Assembly (NCBI RefSeq): GCF_020740535.1
Contig: NZ_CP082362.1
Coordinates: forward strand, 2,666,001-2,730,000
DNA: 64,000 nt
Source: Streptomyces profundus
GTDB taxonomy: Bacteria > Actinomycetota > Actinomycetes > Streptomycetales > Streptomycetaceae
Direction: 5' to 3'
Made by a program: the position numbers and the translations under genes. Below, in pieces: positions 20,067 through 28,700 of the stretch. Each line of letters begins with the position of its first letter. Position 1 is the stretch's first letter. The notes beneath the pieces were generated by a model, which searched no databases, was not told the DNA's origin, and saw only the letters and a program-made list of their open reading frames with translations.

Positions 20067-21394
20067 CGGTCAACGCCTCCCATCACGGGGTCGATGGACG
20101 CCACCGCGACGATGACGTCGGCGACCATGCCGCCCTCGCACATCGCCGCCATGGACTGGAGGTTGGTGAACGAGGGGTCGCGGAAGTGGACCCGGTACGG
20201 GCGGGTGCCGCCGTCGCTCACCATGTGCACGCCCAGCTCGCCCTTGGCGGACTCGACCGCCGTGTACACCTGCCCGGGCGGGACCCGGAAGCCCTCGGTG
20301 ACCAGCTTGAAGTGGTGGATCAGGGCCTCCATGGAGGTGCCCATGATGTTCTTGATGTGGTCGAGCGAGTTGCCCATCCCGTCGGGGCCGAGGGCCAGTT
20401 GGGCGGGCCAGGCGATCTTCTTGTCGGCCACCATCACGGGGCCAGGCTCCAGCCGCTCGATGCACTGCTCGATGATCCGCAGCGACTGGCGCATCTCCTC
20501 GATGCGCAGCAGGAAGCGCCCGTAGGAGTCGCAGGTGTCGGTGGTCGGCACCTCGAAGTCGTAGTTCTCGTAGCCGCAGTACGGGTCGGACTTGCGCAGG
20601 TCGTGCGGGAGCCCGGCGGAGCGCAGGACCGGCCCGGTGGCGCCGAGCGCCAGCGCGCCGGTCAGGTCCAGATAGCCGACGTCCTGGAGCCGCGCCTTGA
20701 AGACCGGGTTGCCGGTGCAGAGCTTGTCGTACTCCGGCAGGTTCTTCCGCATCGTCCTGATGAACTCGCGGAGCGCGTCGATGGCGCCGGGCGGCAGGTC
20801 CTGGGCGAGGCCGCCGGGGCGGATGAAGGCGTGGTTCATCCGCAGCCCGGTGATCAGCTCGAAGATGTCCAGGCAGTGCTCGCGGTCCCGGAAGCCGTAC
20901 ATCATCACCGTGGTGGCGCCCAGCTCCATGCCGCCGGTGGCGACGGCCACGAAGTGCGACGCGAGGCGGTTGACCTCCATCAGCAGCACCCGGATCACGC
21001 TGGCGCGGTCCGGGACGTCGTCGGTGATGCCGAGCAGCTTCTCCACGCCCAGGCAGTACGCCGCCTCGTTGAAGAGCGGCGTCAGGTAGTCCATGCGCGT
21101 GACGAACGTGGGGCCCTGCGACCAGGTGCGGTACTCCAGGTTCTTCTCGATCCCGGTGTGCAGATAGCCGATGCCGGCGCGGGCCTCCGTGACCGTCTCC
21201 CCGTCGATCTCCAGGATCAGCCGCAACACCCCGTGTGTGGAGGGGTGTTGGGGACCCATGTTGACGACGATCCGCTCGTCGTCCGCGGATTCGACGGCGG
21301 CGGCGAACTCATCCCAGTCGCCTCCGGTGACGGTGTAGACGGTGCCTTCGGTTGTCTCCCTGGCCTCGGCGGACCGGGTGGCGTGTGTGGTCAT
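20063..21394 (-). CDS. nuoD: NADH-quinone oxidoreductase subunit D (49-kDa type)
   Basis: 443 residues. With NuoB and NuoH it forms the quinone-reduction site. [14 protein letters not shown] near residue 45 carries the conserved quinone-loop His, followed by [21 protein letters not shown] and [12 protein letters not shown]. The ATG at 21394 is set by the TGATG junction with nuoC. Unlike E. coli, nuoC and nuoD are separate genes. Confidence 0.96.
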   Translation of the reverse strand: MTTHATRSAEARETTEGTVYTVTGGDWDEFAAAVESADDERIVVNMGPQHPSTHGVLRLILEIDGETVTEARAGIGYLHTGIEKNLEYRTWSQGPTFVTRMDYLTPLFNEAAYCLGVEKLLGITDDVPDRASVIRVLLMEVNRLASHFVAVATGGMELGATTVMMYGFRDREHCLDIFELITGLRMNHAFIRPGGLAQDLPPGAIDALREFIRTMRKNLPEYDKLCTGNPVFKARLQDVGYLDLTGALALGATGPVLRSAGLPHDLRKSDPYCGYENYDFEVPTTDTCDSYGRFLLRIEEMRQSLRIIEQCIERLEPGPVMVADKKIAWPAQLALGPDGMGNSLDHIKNIMGTSMEALIHHFKLVTEGFRVPPGQVYTAVESAKGELGVHMVSDGGTRPYRVHFRDPSFTNLQSMAAMCEGGMVADVIVAVASIDPVMGGVDR

Positions 21395-22110
21395 CAGCTG
21401 TACGACCTCCGCTGGTCGGGTGCCGGGATCTGGGCGCCCTTGTACTCGACGGGGATGCCGCCGAGCGGGTAGTCCTTGCGCTGCGGAAAGCCCTGCCAGT
21501 CGTCGGGCATCATGATCCGGGTGAGCGCCGGGTGTCCGTCGAAGATCAACCCGAAGAAGTCGTAGACCTCGCGCTCGTGCCAGTCGTTGGTCGGGTAGGT
21601 GTCGACGACCGAGGGCACATGGGGGTCGCTGTCCGGGACGCTGACCTCGATCCTGATCAGCCGGCCATGGGTCAACGACCGCAGGTGGTAGACCGCGTGC
21701 AGCTCGCGCCCCGCGTCCGTGGGGTTGTGCACGCCGCTGACGCCGGTGCACAGCTCGAAGCGGAGCGCCGGATCGTCGCGCAGCGTGCGGCAGACCACGG
21801 GGAGGTGCTCGCGGGCGATGTGGAAGGTGATCTCCGCCCGGTCCACCACGGTCTTCTCGATGGCGGCCTCGGGGGCGATCCCCTGCTCCTCCAGGGCGCC
21901 CTCCAACTCGTCGGCCACCTCGTCGAAGTAGCCGCCGTAGGGCCGCTGGCTGGCGCCCGGCATCCGGACGACGCGGCTGAGCCCGCCGTAACCGCTGGTG
22001 TCACCGCCGTTGTTGGCGCCGAACATCCCGCGCCGGCGGGCGATCGGCTCGCCCTCGCCCCTGGCCGCGGGAACGCCGCCGGCGCCGGGGGTCTCGTGCT
22101 CGTCGCTCAC
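21394..22110 (-). CDS. nuoC: NADH-quinone oxidoreductase subunit C (30-kDa type)
   Basis: 238 residues. The conserved core lies in the second half: [26 protein letters not shown] and [21 protein letters not shown]. The N-terminal ~60 residues are hydrophilic and Gly-rich. The GTG start at 22110 shares GTGA with the nuoB stop. Confidence 0.95.
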   Translation of the reverse strand: MSDEHETPGAGGVPAARGEGEPIARRRGMFGANNGGDTSGYGGLSRVVRMPGASQRPYGGYFDEVADELEGALEEQGIAPEAAIEKTVVDRAEITFHIAREHLPVVCRTLRDDPALRFELCTGVSGVHNPTDAGRELHAVYHLRSLTHGRLIRIEVSVPDSDPHVPSVVDTYPTNDWHEREVYDFFGLIFDGHPALTRIMMPDDWQGFPQRKDYPLGGIPVEYKGAQIPAPDQRRSYS

Positions 22111-22661
22111 CGCAGCAGCCCCTTCATCTCGATGGTGGGCAGCGCGTTCATCGCGGCCTCCTCCGCCTCCCTGGCGGCCTGCTCGCGATTGACGCCGAGC
22201 TTCTCCTCGCGGATCTTGGAGTGCAGCTTGATGATCGCGTCCATCAGCATCTCGGGGCGCGGCGGGCAGCCGGGCAGGTAGATGTCGACCGGGACGATGT
22301 GGTCCACGCCCTGGACGATCGCGTAGTTGTTGAACATGCCGCCCGACGAGGCGCAGACGCCCATCGAGATGACCCACTTGGGGTTCGGCATCTGGTCGTA
22401 GACCTGGCGCAGCACGGGCGCCATCTTCTGACTGACCCGCCCGGCCACGATCATCAGATCGGCCTGTCGCGGCGAGCCACGGAACACCTCCATGCCGAAC
22501 CGCGCCAGGTCGTAGCGGCCGGCACCCGTGGTCATCATCTCGATGGCGCAGCAGGCGAGTCCGAAGGTGGCGGGGAAGATCGAGGTCTTCCTGGCCAGTC
22601 CGGCCACCTGCTCGACGGTGCTGAGCAGGAACCCGCTGGGGATCTGTTCTTCCAGGCCCAT
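22107..22661 (-). CDS. nuoB: NADH-quinone oxidoreductase subunit B ([4Fe-4S] N2)
   Basis: 184 residues. It holds cluster N2, the last electron carrier before quinone: adjacent Cys pair in [10 protein letters not shown], then [14 protein letters not shown] and [11 protein letters not shown]. The start is ATG with GAGGAAGG upstream. A 110-bp gap separates it from nuoA, the largest gap within the operon. Confidence 0.96.
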   Translation of the reverse strand: MGLEEQIPSGFLLSTVEQVAGLARKTSIFPATFGLACCAIEMMTTGAGRYDLARFGMEVFRGSPRQADLMIVAGRVSQKMAPVLRQVYDQMPNPKWVISMGVCASSGGMFNNYAIVQGVDHIVPVDIYLPGCPPRPEMLMDAIIKLHSKIREEKLGVNREQAAREAEEAAMNALPTIEMKGLLR

Positions 22662-22771
22662 GTGTCAGTGCCCTTCCTCGCGTGGTGTCGCCCCGCGTCG
22701 TGTGGGAGCTCCGGTGGGAGGCGGTGTCCGAGGTGCCGTCCCGGTCGTCCCGGCCCTCGACGCCCGTGTCC

Positions 22772-23131
22772 TCAGTCCCACTCCAGGCCCCCTCGCCGCC
22801 AGTCGTACGCGTAGGCGACGCCGATCAGACCGACGAAGACCAGCATCTGCACGAGCCCGAACATCCCGAGCGCGTCGAAGTGCACGGCCCAGGGATAGAG
22901 GAAGACGATCTCGATGTCGAAGATGATGAACAACATCGCCGTCAGGTAGTACTTGACGGGGAACCGCCCGCCGCCAGCCGGTTGCGGAGTGGGCTCGACG
23001 CCGCACTCGTAGGCGTCCAGTTTGGCGCGGTTGTACCGCCTGGGGCCGATCAACGCAGCCGCAACCACGGAGAAGACGGCGAATCCCGCCGCTAGGGCGC
23101 CCAGTACGAGGATGGGCACATACGCGTTCAC
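22772..23131 (-). CDS. nuoA: NADH-quinone oxidoreductase subunit A
   Basis: 119 residues with three membrane helices, first gene of nuoA-N. Conserved segment [15 protein letters not shown] carries the Cys-containing loop at the quinone entrance, and [13 protein letters not shown] holds the acidic helix. The start is GTG at 23131 with GGAAGGAG and GCGAGGTGG upstream. The operon promoter and a Rex-like operator are at 23186-23244. Confidence 0.95.
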   Translation of the reverse strand: MNAYVPILVLGALAAGFAVFSVVAAALIGPRRYNRAKLDAYECGVEPTPQPAGGGRFPVKYYLTAMLFIIFDIEIVFLYPWAVHFDALGMFGLVQMLVFVGLIGVAYAYDWRRGGLEWD

Positions 23132-23185
23132 GCCACCTCGCTCCTTCCAGTCGTCGGCGACTGCGCTACCACGAAGATCATCGCT

Positions 23186-23203
23186 ATGTGAGTCAGTTCA
23201 CAA
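23186..23203. promoter_or_regulatory. Rex-type operator upstream of nuoA
   Basis: ATGTGAGTCAGTTCACAA. The arms TGTGA / TCACA are perfect inverted repeats and the right side TTCACAA equals the S. coelicolor Rex consensus (TTGTGAA-N4-TTCACAA). It lies 55 bases before the nuoA start and just downstream of the predicted -10, a normal repressor position. Rex is known to repress respiratory genes in Streptomyces when NADH/NAD+ is low. A Crp-like protein could recognise the same TGTGA-N6-TCACA arms. Confidence 0.65.
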
Positions 23204-23214
23204 GGCTGCAGAGC

Positions 23215-23244
23215 ATCCTATGCCCGGACCCCTGTGACCTTCGA
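23215..23244 (-). promoter_or_regulatory. Predicted promoter of the nuo operon
   Basis: Reading the minus strand, TCGAAG (23244-23239) and TAGGAT (23220-23215) are separated by 18 bases. Transcription would begin near 23208, immediately upstream of the Rex-type operator. Confidence 0.45.
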
Positions 23245-23547
23245 CACGGGGTCGCCGATGAAGTCTGTGATCTCTCCCACCCGCCCTTTTCCCCCAACGG
23301 GCCCCGGAGCATGATCTGTCACATCACGTCGTCATTCAACAACGATCCGCCGAACAATCGGTGCTTGACAGTACATGGCCGGGCATTTCGAACGCCCGGC
23401 TCGTACCACTTGATGCCCATACCAAGCAAATTCGCTCGCGGAATCGCTCGGTGATACCACGCAGGTCATAACGTTGCCCGGGGGTGCGCGCCCGCACCCG
23501 GTGGCCGACCCGACCGGGGATGGACCCCGGTTCTAGAGTGGTGGCAC

Positions 23548-24336
23548 GTGTCAGACATATCCCTCACCACGGCCGTGCTGCTGTGTGTGGCCGCGGCCCT
23601 GGCCGGCTGGATCGACGCGGTGGTCGGCGGCGGCGGACTGCTGCTGCTCCCCGCGCTGTTGATCGGCCTCCCGGACAGCTCCCCCACCTACGCCCTGGGC
23701 ACCAACAAGGCGGTCGCCGTCACCGGCACCTCCATCGCCGCGCTCACCTATGCCCGGAAGGCACCGCTGGACCGCCGACTGGCGCTCCGTCTCGGCGTCG
23801 TGGCGCTGCTCGCCGCCGGTGGCGGCGCGGTCTTCGCCTCGGCGGTCAGCAAGGAGGCGCTGCAACCCCTGATCATGGTGGTGCTGTTGGGGGTCGCGGG
23901 CTTTGTGGTGCTCCGCCCCCGCTTCGGCCTCGCCCCCGAGGGCGCGGCGCCCCGCGTCCCGTCCCGCCGCCGAAAGGTGGCCGCGCTGCTGCTGATCGGG
24001 GTGGGCGTCGGCTTCTACGACGGCCTGATCGGCCCGGGCACCGGAACGTTCCTGGTGATCGGTCTGGTGGGACTTCTGCACATGTCGATGCTGCACGCGA
24101 CCGCTACTGCCAAGATCGTGAATGTCGGAACAAACGTCGGGGCGTTGGCCGTGTTCACGGCCAACGGCACGGTGTTCTGGCAACTGGCCGCCGCGATGGC
24201 CCTCTTCAACATGGCCGGCGCCTGGACCGGCGCCCACATGGCCCTCGCCCGAGGCAGCGGCTTCGTCCGCGTGGTCCTCCTGACCGTCGTCACAGCCCTG
24301 GTCGCCCGCCTCGCCTACGACCAGTGGGCCACCTGA
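23548..24336 (+). CDS. TauE/SafE (TSUP) family membrane transporter
   Basis: 262 residues with about eight hydrophobic segments in two repeats, matching the sulfite-exporter TauE/SafE (DUF81) family. Repeat hallmarks are visible: VGGGGLLLLPALLI with LGTNKAVAVTGTS, and YDGLIGPGTGTFLVI with ATATAKIVNVGTNVGAL. The family exports or imports small organic acids, sulfite or other sulfur compounds; substrate is not predictable here. The start is GTG without a Shine-Dalgarno; a TAGAGT hexamer 8 bases upstream suggests a leaderless mRNA. It is divergent from nuoA and followed by the lower-GC island. Confidence 0.9.
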   Translation: MSDISLTTAVLLCVAAALAGWIDAVVGGGGLLLLPALLIGLPDSSPTYALGTNKAVAVTGTSIAALTYARKAPLDRRLALRLGVVALLAAGGGAVFASAVSKEALQPLIMVVLLGVAGFVVLRPRFGLAPEGAAPRVPSRRRKVAALLLIGVGVGFYDGLIGPGTGTFLVIGLVGLLHMSMLHATATAKIVNVGTNVGALAVFTANGTVFWQLAAAMALFNMAGAWTGAHMALARGSGFVRVVLLTVVTALVARLAYDQWAT

Positions 24337-25659
24337 CCCCTCCCCGGCACCCATGCGACACACCAGGCGCCCGGCGGCTGCTTGGTTCGGCGGCGTTACG
24401 CACGACGCGACCAGCGAGTCTGCTGCCAGTGAGCCACGCCGAAGCGCTTCCAAGTCCCTAACACAACAAGGTTCCTCATCGAAGGAGCGCACCTGTCAAC
24501 ACCGTCCCACTGAGCGACCTCAGTCACGCCTCCGACAATTGTCTAGGCAGCCTTTAGGAGCTCGCCTGCGGCAGCGTCGACGCGGGCGAGAGCCTGGCCG
24601 AGGCCCTCCAACGGCAGGTCGCCGAAGGGCTCACGGTCATCGTGGCTGCGCCTACCTCGGCCCCTTGGGCAACCTCTCATAGGAGCGGTAAGAAGACCGT
24701 CAGTCTCACTTCACCACCTGAACCACCCGCAGGAGCGACCCCGTCAAGCTCACCGCGCACGACGCATACCTGTGGGCTGACCATCATGAACAGGAGTGGG
24801 CATCCGACGCGGCACGGGCAGTCCTGGCCACCTGGCGAGCGAAAGCCGCGTGGCGGCGCTGCCCTCGGAGCGGACGCAGCCCGATGAGGGCGGGCGTCCT
24901 ACTGCGGCCCGCGCGTCGGTGCACCGCCAGGGCAGTGGCGACGTGTCTGAGGAGTTCCCGTACAGCGGGGAAATCCGTCCGCTCACACACGCCGACGGCC
25001 AGGTCGCACAGCGGGATTGCGGCTCGGTGGGCAGCAGATCTCCCCAGTGGACGCGAGCGCGGGTCAGCCGGGATACAGCACGGCCTCGACGCACGAGGTG
25101 ATGGGCCCGCGTTCCGCTATACCCCGGTCAGCACGGCGAGGGAGTCACCGACATCGACGTGCCGGTTCCCGGCGCTGGCACCGCCTTCGCCGAGGCATTT
25201 CACCGCGGTGCCCTGCTCGCTGTCGAGCCGACCGAACACGAGGACGCGATCACCGCTTCCATGGTGGTCCTCGACGGTGTCCGGCATACCCTCTTGGAGC
25301 GCTGGTGAGGCGGTCCCGGAGCCCCGGCTTGCGGGCAACGTACCGGCCAGCAGGCAGGAACCCGCGCCATAGACCGGGTTGCTGGAGATCGACCACTTCG
25401 TGGTGTGCTTCAAACCTGATGCTCTCCAGTCAGTAGGCCAGATTGCCGAACGGACCCTGGACTTCAGCGACACCATCATGGAGAACATCGCTAACGACGG
25501 ACGCGGAAGTGGTCCAACAGTGCGTGCGGCATGGTGACACTCCCCCTGATCGAGTCCGGAAGCCCGGGCCGATCTACTCCCGCATCAAGAACCAGGGCGA
25601 CGTTGACTTCCAGCAATTGCCTTCGGAGTGAGGCCATGGCAGGGTCAGTTGACAGGGAT
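24337..25659. other. Gene-debris region at the left edge of the restriction-modification island
   Basis: 1.3 kb without an intact gene. Broken coding stretches are visible: a decayed Nudix hydrolase at 24558-24880 (listed separately), an open stretch at 25105-25308 translating as WARVPLYPGQHGEG...VRHTLLERW, and one at 25381-25536 translating as LEIDHFVVCFKPDALQ...IMENIANDG. The latter two look like real protein fragments but I cannot assign families. Local GC is lower than in the nuo genes. Confidence 0.5.
24558..24880 (+). pseudogene. Nudix hydrolase remnant
   Basis: The translation from 24558 reads ELACGSVDAGESLAEALQRQ then VAEGLTVIVAAPTSAP, a Nudix box in which the REUXEEXGU part is shortened and has lost the catalytic Glu pair. 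After a stop and frame change, 24738-24840 reads VKLTAHDAYLWADHHEQEWA, like the C-terminal part of many Nudix enzymes. There is no start and there are at least two frame disruptions, so this is a dead gene. Confidence 0.45.
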
Positions 25660-26454
25660 TCATGAATTAAGCAAAGTCGCTGCTCGCCTAGCTTTGACAG
25701 CTTCGTTGACTATCTCGGCAGCTTCCAATGGGTCTTCATGCTCCCAAAATCGGATGACCTTCCAGCCACACTCTTCGAGGGCCGCTGTTGTCTCCCCGTC
25801 CCGTGCCTGATTTCCCGCGATCTTCTCTTGCCAGAACTCAGCCCGTTTCGTGGCCGGCCGATAGTGCTCCGGACAACCGTGCCAGTAGCAACCATCAACA
25901 AAGACAGCTACTTTAACCTTGGTAAACACAACATCAGCGGTTCGCCGCAGGTCGGCGACCGGCCGAACCGAGACCCTGTAACGCATCCCCTTACGGTGAA
26001 GGGCGGATCGAAGGAGGCGTTCCGGCTTGGTGTCTCGCCCCTTGTTCCCTGCCATGACCGCACGGGAGGCAGGAGATGTGGCCCACGAGCCAGAAGGCAC
26101 GGTCTCTGCGGTGACATGACCAGCAGAACGTGCCATCGACCACGCACGTTCCAAGTTCGCGGCGCGCGTATCCTTATCCACCTCACCGACGTATTGCTCT
26201 CTCGTCTCACCGGATTGCGACCATCTCAGGTAAGCGCGAATGCGTCGTGTCCTGCGGTAAAGACGCAACGTAACGGAGGCGCGGGCGAACTTTCCTTCAC
26301 CAAGGTCGATTGCTCGTTCGTGGCGACCGCCGGCGGCGCGGTCCTGCTCAGCCGCTCGGGACTCCCTACTCATCCCAACTCGAGGCTTCCACGCCCGGTC
26401 AGGAGGCATTCGGTCATTCCAACAACTCTGCCCATCCTGCCCGATCTGCCTCAC
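25660..26454 (-). CDS. vsr: Very-short-patch repair endonuclease (Vsr) with N-terminal extension
   Basis: 264 residues; E. coli Vsr is about 156. The C-terminal half (about 123-264) is Vsr: SWATSPASRAVMAGNKGRDT, KPERLLRSALHRKGMRYR, then D174 in the RTADVVF strand and GCYWHGCPEH with C189, H192, C194 and H197, the expected catalytic and zinc ligands. Vsr nicks beside T:G mismatches formed when 5-methylcytosine deaminates. The GTG start overlaps the methyltransferase stop (GTGA), so it is translationally coupled. Residues 50-115 (ARASVTLRLYRRTRRIRAYL) form a basic, strand-rich extension of unknown role. Its pairing indicates that the neighbouring enzyme makes 5-methylcytosine. Confidence 0.88.
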   Translation of the reverse strand: MRQIGQDGQSCWNDRMPPDRAWKPRVGMSRESRAAEQDRAAGGRHERAIDLGEGKFARASVTLRLYRRTRRIRAYLRWSQSGETREQYVGEVDKDTRAANLERAWSMARSAGHVTAETVPSGSWATSPASRAVMAGNKGRDTKPERLLRSALHRKGMRYRVSVRPVADLRRTADVVFTKVKVAVFVDGCYWHGCPEHYRPATKRAEFWQEKIAGNQARDGETTAALEECGWKVIRFWEHEDPLEAAEIVNEAVKARRAATLLNS

Positions 26455-27767
26455 TTCTGACCCTCCATGCCCTTCAGAGCGCCTACGGACTTGAGTGCTT
26501 CAGCAACGGCTTTAGAAAATACCGTCCCGAGCTTCACCGGTACCGCGTTCCCCAACTGCCTCATTTTCTCACCCCGTGGCCCATTCAGAACAACATGATC
26601 CGGGAATGTCATGACTCTCGCGGTCTCCCGAACTGTCATGTATCGGTACCCGGTTCCTCCGCCTTCATTAACGAAGTTGACATCGTCGAGTTGCATGACG
26701 GATTCACCTCCGGGCACACCGTGCACGCCCGCCTTCACGGTCTTTGCGGGCCGGTCCAACACATTCGGAGTGTGCCCAGCGTACGCACGCGCTCCAGGCC
26801 ACCCGATATGATCTGGGATACCGCCCACTTCAACCTTGTCCTTGACCGCTTCTTCCGTGACGTACGGGAGCGGCCTCCCCTCGTTCTCGTCGATTCCCTC
26901 GATGGCGTCGCGCAGAGTACGCCACGGCTCCAGTTTCAGCCCCTCCTTGACCTTCGCGTCTTCATAGTCCAGCTCAGGAAGGTTGGCGATAACATGCTTG
27001 CGGACCTCGGCGGGCACCTTGGTGTGTCGCTCAGTCCAGTAAGGCCCGCCTTCACGCATGGAATGGATCATGGACTCATATGAATGAGTCCTCTTGGGCT
27101 TGAAATCGTCCCAGTTGACCTCCAGGTCAGCACGGAACGCAATGATGATCACTCGATTTCGAATTTGCGGTACCCCGTAGTCGGCCGCGTTAACCTCCAG
27201 CTCCTTCACCACATAACGCTTCGACAAGTCAACCGTTTCATTGGCGATCAACTTTTCAAGAATTTCGTTATGCTCTTCCCATGTATCCTCCATTTTTCGC
27301 TCCTCGAACGGCAAACGCATTTCGTTCAAAATATACAAAAAGTACGGCCGGAAAGAAGGCCGGAGAAGACCACGCACGTTCTCACAGATGACCGCCTTGG
27401 GTTTCAGCTCTCGGATGGCGCGGAACATCTCGGGGAACATGTTCCGCTCATCTTCTACGCCTTTATGGATACCGCCCAGACTGAACGGCTGACACGGCGG
27501 CCCACCCGCGAGTACATCGACCTTCTCCGAGATGTAGTCCGCGTAGTGGACATACCGCACGTCACCTGAAACAAGAGGCCAACGCTTTTCGGGCTCGGCA
27601 GGGTTCGGCGGGTTGCTACTCAGGGACTCACAGGCCCGCTTGGCGTACTCATTCACCAGGAGCGGACGGAAGCCCGCCGCATGCACGGCCATCGCGAGCC
27701 CTCCGCCGCCGGCGAACAGCTCGACGCAGGTGCCCACTTCATGACGCTCTTCTCGCAGCTCAGACAT
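26451..27767 (-). CDS. DNA cytosine-5 methyltransferase (type II restriction-modification)
   Basis: 438 residues. Motifs in order: I, ELFAGGGGLAMAVHAAGF; IV, GGPPCQPFSLGG with catalytic C92; VI, CENVRG (residues 128-133); VIII, GVPQIRNRVIII; then a target-recognition region of about 170 residues; IX-X, RETARVMTFP and QLGNAVPVKLG. It transfers a methyl group from S-adenosylmethionine to C5 of cytosine to protect host DNA. It is divergent from the GIY-YIG restriction gene and coupled to vsr. No clear Shine-Dalgarno precedes the ATG; TATGCT 11 bases upstream fits a leaderless promoter. GC is low (one 60-base sample at 27241 counts 42%), unlike the nuo genes, indicating transfer. Confidence 0.93.
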   Translation of the reverse strand: MSELREERHEVGTCVELFAGGGGLAMAVHAAGFRPLLVNEYAKRACESLSSNPPNPAEPEKRWPLVSGDVRYVHYADYISEKVDVLAGGPPCQPFSLGGIHKGVEDERNMFPEMFRAIRELKPKAVICENVRGLLRPSFRPYFLYILNEMRLPFEERKMEDTWEEHNEILEKLIANETVDLSKRYVVKELEVNAADYGVPQIRNRVIIIAFRADLEVNWDDFKPKRTHSYESMIHSMREGGPYWTERHTKVPAEVRKHVIANLPELDYEDAKVKEGLKLEPWRTLRDAIEGIDENEGRPLPYVTEEAVKDKVEVGGIPDHIGWPGARAYAGHTPNVLDRPAKTVKAGVHGVPGGESVMQLDDVNFVNEGGGTGYRYMTVRETARVMTFPDHVVLNGPRGEKMRQLGNAVPVKLGTVFSKAVAEALKSVGALKGMEGQK

Positions 27768-27803
27768 ACAGAAAGCATACCGCGGAGTTCATGATCTCCA
27801 AGG
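27768..27803 (-). promoter_or_regulatory. Predicted methyltransferase promoter containing a CCGCGG site
   Basis: On the minus strand TTGGAG, 16 bases, then TATGCT, ending 6 bases before the ATG. The palindrome CCGCGG at 27780-27785 directly abuts the TATGCT -10 element. CCGCGG is the target of Eco29kI-type systems, the predicted specificity of this cassette, so methylation could tune expression. Confidence 0.45.
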
Positions 27804-27887
27804 CAGCATCCAGAGAATCTGGCACCGTGCCCCCTGCCCGCACCGGCTAGAGTGAAGTTGATCACTTGACGAAGGGGGCCACAGGCC

Positions 27888-28700
27888 ATGCAGTTGGGGA
27901 ACCACGCCGATTTCAAGCTAAGCATCACAAAGGCTCTCGGCGACCAGTTGGCCGAGGAACTTGAGAAACTCACGCCCGCTCCCCTTACCGAGACGAACAT
28001 CCGCCTGTTGCCGCCCACCAAGGGCGTCTATCAGCTGCGTCGGGGCAGCAAACTTCTATACGTCGGCAAAGCTGAAGTCACCCTGTCCCAACGCCTCGGG
28101 AAGCATCTGCGAAAACTGAGCGGCCGCGAAGGAATCCGCCTTGAGGAGATCACCTTCACCGCACTTTCCGTCGACGAAGACTTCTCCGCCGTCGCTCCTG
28201 AGAAATTGCTCATCAACAGGTTTCAGGGCGCCGGGGAGGCTCCGTGGAACGAGAATGGATTTGGCATCAACGATCCTGGCGACAAGCGTGACACCACGGT
28301 CTTCGCAGATAACCACTTCGACCAACTGTACCCGGCGAGGCTCGACTGGATCATAGACGGTCTCCCTCTTGGAACGCAGAACCTGCGCACCTTGTTGAAG
28401 ATCGCGAAGGACGCGCTCCCATACACCTTCCGGTACGCCTACTACCGGAAGGCAAAGGAAAATATCTATGAACAGTTCGAGGTAGAGATCTCGAAGCCGC
28501 AGATGACCGCCGGCGACTTTTTCCAGTTCGTTAGTGGGTCTCTACCGGAGCCGTGGCAGATCATGGCTCTACCGGGCTACGTGGTCATGTACCCAAGGGA
28601 ATTGCGCAGCGAGAGCGCGCGCCATTACTACGTGGCAGGCGAGATGGTCCTCGCCGAGGACATGTCAGGAGGTGCCGATAGTCCCCCGGTATCCACATAG
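27888..28700 (+). CDS. Eco29kI-like GIY-YIG type II restriction endonuclease
   Basis: 270 residues, close to the ~214-230 of Eco29kI relatives but longer at the C-terminus. The GIY-YIG core is visible: GVYQL (Y48), LLYVGKA (Y58), LSQRLGKHL (R69, H73), EKLLINRF (E105) and PWNENG (N121). These correspond to the Tyr, Tyr, Arg, His, Glu and Asn active-site set of Eco29kI, which cuts CCGC^GG. The start is ATG with GAAGGGGG about 9 bases upstream. It is divergent from the methyltransferase. GC near 58% in a counted sample and use of rare codons (CTA, ATA, TTG) set it apart from its neighbours. Target specificity is inferred from family and is not proven. Confidence 0.82.
   Translation: MQLGNHADFKLSITKALGDQLAEELEKLTPAPLTETNIRLLPPTKGVYQLRRGSKLLYVGKAEVTLSQRLGKHLRKLSGREGIRLEEITFTALSVDEDFSAVAPEKLLINRFQGAGEAPWNENGFGINDPGDKRDTTVFADNHFDQLYPARLDWIIDGLPLGTQNLRTLLKIAKDALPYTFRYAYYRKAKENIYEQFEVEISKPQMTAGDFFQFVSGSLPEPWQIMALPGYVVMYPRELRSESARHYYVAGEMVLAEDMSGGADSPPVST

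Larger units (their letters stand above)
23132..23547. other. nuoA-tauE divergent intergenic region
   Basis: 416 bp between divergent genes. It holds the nuo promoter and Rex-like operator (listed separately), a hairpin at 23378-23400 (7-bp stem GCCGGGC / GCCCGGC, 9-base loop), a consensus TTGACA at 23365-23370 without a convincing -10 element, and a TAGAGT hexamer at 23534-23539 eight bases before the GTG of the TauE-type gene, which would give a leaderless transcript. Confidence 0.5.

Noticed and set aside
23365-23400. Consensus TTGACA as the tauE promoter
   Set aside because: No acceptable -10 element at 16-18 bases; the downstream sequence is a GC hairpin. A leaderless start next to TAGAGT (23534-23539) fits better.
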